From NCBI GenBank assembly GCA_030616265.1, contig JAUWXS010000003.1:1-16021 (forward strand): a DNA stretch of 16,021 nt, given 5' to 3'. Numbering within the stretch: position 1 is the stretch's first letter; each line of letters begins with the position of its first letter. This stretch comes from Dehalococcoidia bacterium (GTDB lineage Bacteria > Chloroflexota > Dehalococcoidia > Dehalococcoidales > BS750m-G39). The notes beneath the pieces were generated by a model. The model made no database searches. It was not told the origin of the DNA and saw nothing but the letters and a program-made list of their open reading frames with translations. The position numbers and the translations under genes were made by a program. This document shows, in pieces, positions 13,205 to 16,021 of the stretch.

Positions 13205-13233
13205 AGCATAGCAGAGCCAGCTTAAAGAGGCAA
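13205..13233 (-). promoter_or_regulatory. Promoter for the MFS transporter gene
   Basis: On the minus strand TTGCCT (13233-13228) is followed after 17 bp by TGC-TATGCT (-10 at 13210-13205). Around the -10, CTCTGCTATGCTTAA matches the tRNA-Glu promoter CTCTGCTATACTTTA at 13 of 15 positions. Initiation near 13198 leaves a leader of about 9 nt. Confidence 0.6.
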
Positions 13234-13414
13234 TGTTTTGGGGCGGATTTGTTCCCCACCTTCCCTTTTCCCCAGAGGTCTTTCGTCCCACCCACCCTAT
13301 AGGGGTTTTACCCCTTTAAGACCTTCTTTCCCCCCCCAAAGCAGGGTTCAAGGGCGGAGCCTGTGAGGGCGGGAGGGTTGGGAAGCAAGACAACTAAAAA
13401 TGAGGGAACCTCTT
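13234..13414. other. Pyrimidine-rich non-coding spacer upstream of hppA
   Basis: No credible gene is present. On the plus strand it is C/T-rich, with a run of eight C at 13330-13337 and a perfect 15-bp palindrome AGGGGT-TTT-ACCCCT at 13301-13315 that lacks a T tract on either side. Because the hppA promoter lies downstream of it, the region is not part of the hppA leader and cannot be its riboswitch. The palindrome might be an operator. Confidence 0.5.
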
Positions 13415-13442
13415 TTGTCCTGGCCTATTGCTGTGGTATAAT
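13415..13442 (+). promoter_or_regulatory. Promoter for hppA
   Basis: TTGTCC (13415-13420), a 16-bp spacer and the perfect -10 box TATAAT (13437-13442) preceded by TGG (extended -10). Initiation near 13449 gives a leader of about 25 nt with AAAGGAGGC before the ATG at 13474. Confidence 0.72.
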
Positions 13443-13473
13443 CCTGACGACTATTTACCACAAAGGAGGCGGC

Positions 13474-15612
<2,139 letters not shown>

Positions 15613-15628
15613 AAGCTAGCGGTAAAAC

Positions 15629-15671
15629 TAATCCCCCTCTTCTCTATCGGGGAGGAGGGGGATTTTTGTTT
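15629..15671 (+). terminator. Rho-independent terminator after hppA
   Basis: The arm ATCCCCCTCTTC (15631-15642) pairs with the arm ending GGAGGGGGAT (about 15652-15663) through roughly 12 pairs, including one G-T. It is followed by TTTTTGTTT. The minus-strand side is A/T-rich too (ATTAGTTTTA), so it may also stop the convergent argC transcript. Confidence 0.88.
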
Positions 15672-15695
15672 GGGGGGTGGGGTGGGAGTCAGGGG
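15672..15695 (+). other. Potential G-quadruplex tract at the hppA/argC convergence
   Basis: Four plus-strand G runs of 6, 4, 3 and 4 bases are separated by loops T, T and AGTCA, meeting the canonical G3+N1-7 rule. The tract starts just after the hppA terminator T run and covers the argC stop codon (15689-15691). Folding is predicted from pattern only. Confidence 0.55.
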
Positions 15696-16021
15696 TAAAC
15701 CGCCAGCGCCTCCAGTCCTGTCGTCTCGGGCAGGCCGAGCATGATGTTCATGTTCTGGATAGCCTGCCCCGCTGCTCCTTTGACCAGGTTGTCAATGCAA
15801 CTGATAACAATTAGCCTGCCCGCCCGCGGGTCGATGGCGGGGTAGACCAGGCAAATGTTGCTTCCCCAGGTGTGCTTGGTGTGGGGTGGGGAGCCGGTCA
15901 CCCTGACGAAGGGCTCGTCCTTATAGAAGTCCTTATAGAGTTTCTTAAGCTCTTTCTCTGCCAGCTTGTTAACCAGCGGGGCATAGCAGGTGGTTAAGAT
16001 TCCCCGGGTCATGGGCACCAG
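15689..16021 (-). CDS. argC: N-acetyl-gamma-glutamyl-phosphate reductase, C-terminal part (5' truncated)
   Basis: The gene runs leftward into the window from beyond 16021 and ends with TGA at 15691-15689. The 110 visible residues include LVPMTRGILTT, DEPFVRVTGSPPHTKHTWGSN, GRLIVISCIDNLVKGAAGQA and QNMNIMLGLPETTGL, all characteristic of the ArgC C-terminal half. ArgC makes N-acetylglutamate semialdehyde in arginine synthesis. The Leu codon at 16021-16019 is in frame before the VPM run, so no start lies in the window and the catalytic Cys region is outside it. The end (GLEALAVYP) is the normal end of the family. Other arginine genes may lie to the right. Confidence 0.95.
   Translation of the reverse strand: MVPMTRGILTTCYAPLVNKLAEKELKKLYKDFYKDEPFVRVTGSPPHTKHTWGSNICLVYPAIDPRAGRLIVISCIDNLVKGAAGQAIQNMNIMLGLPETTGLEALAVYP

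Noticed and set aside
13301..13315. Palindrome as a rho-independent terminator
   Set aside because: The stem is only 6 bp and no T tract follows on either strand.
13363..13473. Earlier GTG start for hppA
   Set aside because: It lies upstream of the TATAAT promoter and the extra residues are not part of the family; ATG 13474 has AAAGGAGGC in front.
13234..13473. Riboswitch or leader RNA before hppA
   Set aside because: The promoter is only about 30 bp before the ATG, leaving a leader of about 25 nt, too short for a riboswitch.

Overview
The window is a gene-dense bacterial chromosomal segment with GC-rich codon use, holding thirteen protein genes (two cut by the window edges) and one tRNA. 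The gene mix suggests an anaerobic bacterium, most likely a Chloroflexota/Dehalococcoidia-type lineage. It includes an archaeal-type phosphoglycerate-mutase-like gene next to aspartokinase, a TIGR03960-like radical SAM protein, a DUF1847 protein, a K+-independent proton pyrophosphatase and an ApaH-unrelated HIT phosphorylase. This placement is inferred from family resemblance only. No insertion sequence, phage, CRISPR or plasmid feature is visible.

Region 1 (1-6079, + strand). The 3' part of an ApgM-family gene, possibly a homoserine kinase, is followed 6 bp later by aspartokinase lysC; together they look like an aspartate/threonine-pathway operon. A TPR protein with its own promoter candidate precedes gyrA. 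The gyrA frame is broken near its end by a TAG at 5223-5225, yet the frame downstream still reads as the normal GyrA C-terminus up to 5315. There its expected stop overlaps the GTG start of a short-chain dehydrogenase (TAGTG).

Region 2 (6068-8573, - strand). A DUF1847 Cys-rich protein and a B12-type radical SAM protein form a two-gene operon. It converges on the SDR with a 12-bp coding overlap.

Region 3 (8574-9706). A compact divergent promoter region drives the DUF1847 operon leftward and a HIT-family Ap4A-phosphorylase-like gene rightward. The HIT gene converges on a small zinc-ribbon gene. That small gene sits 22 nt downstream of tRNA-Glu(UUC) on the same strand and appears to be co-transcribed with it. 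A 29-bp region with mirrored TTGACA boxes separates the tRNA promoter from the next + strand gene.

Region 4 (9707-13189). This holds a secreted, membrane-anchored trypsin-like serine protease with a very aromatic insertion, a VTT/DedA-type membrane protein that looks leaderless, and a convergent MFS transporter.

Region 5 (13190-16021). A pyrimidine-rich spacer carries promoters on both sides, followed by the membrane pyrophosphatase hppA, a strong intrinsic terminator, a G-quadruplex-type tract and the 3' end of argC on the - strand.

Most of the window is housekeeping. The points that most deserve a second look are the interrupted gyrA, the internal ribosome binding site in lysC, the likely homoserine-kinase role of the ApgM-like protein, the tRNA-Glu/zinc-ribbon transcription unit and the unusual protease.
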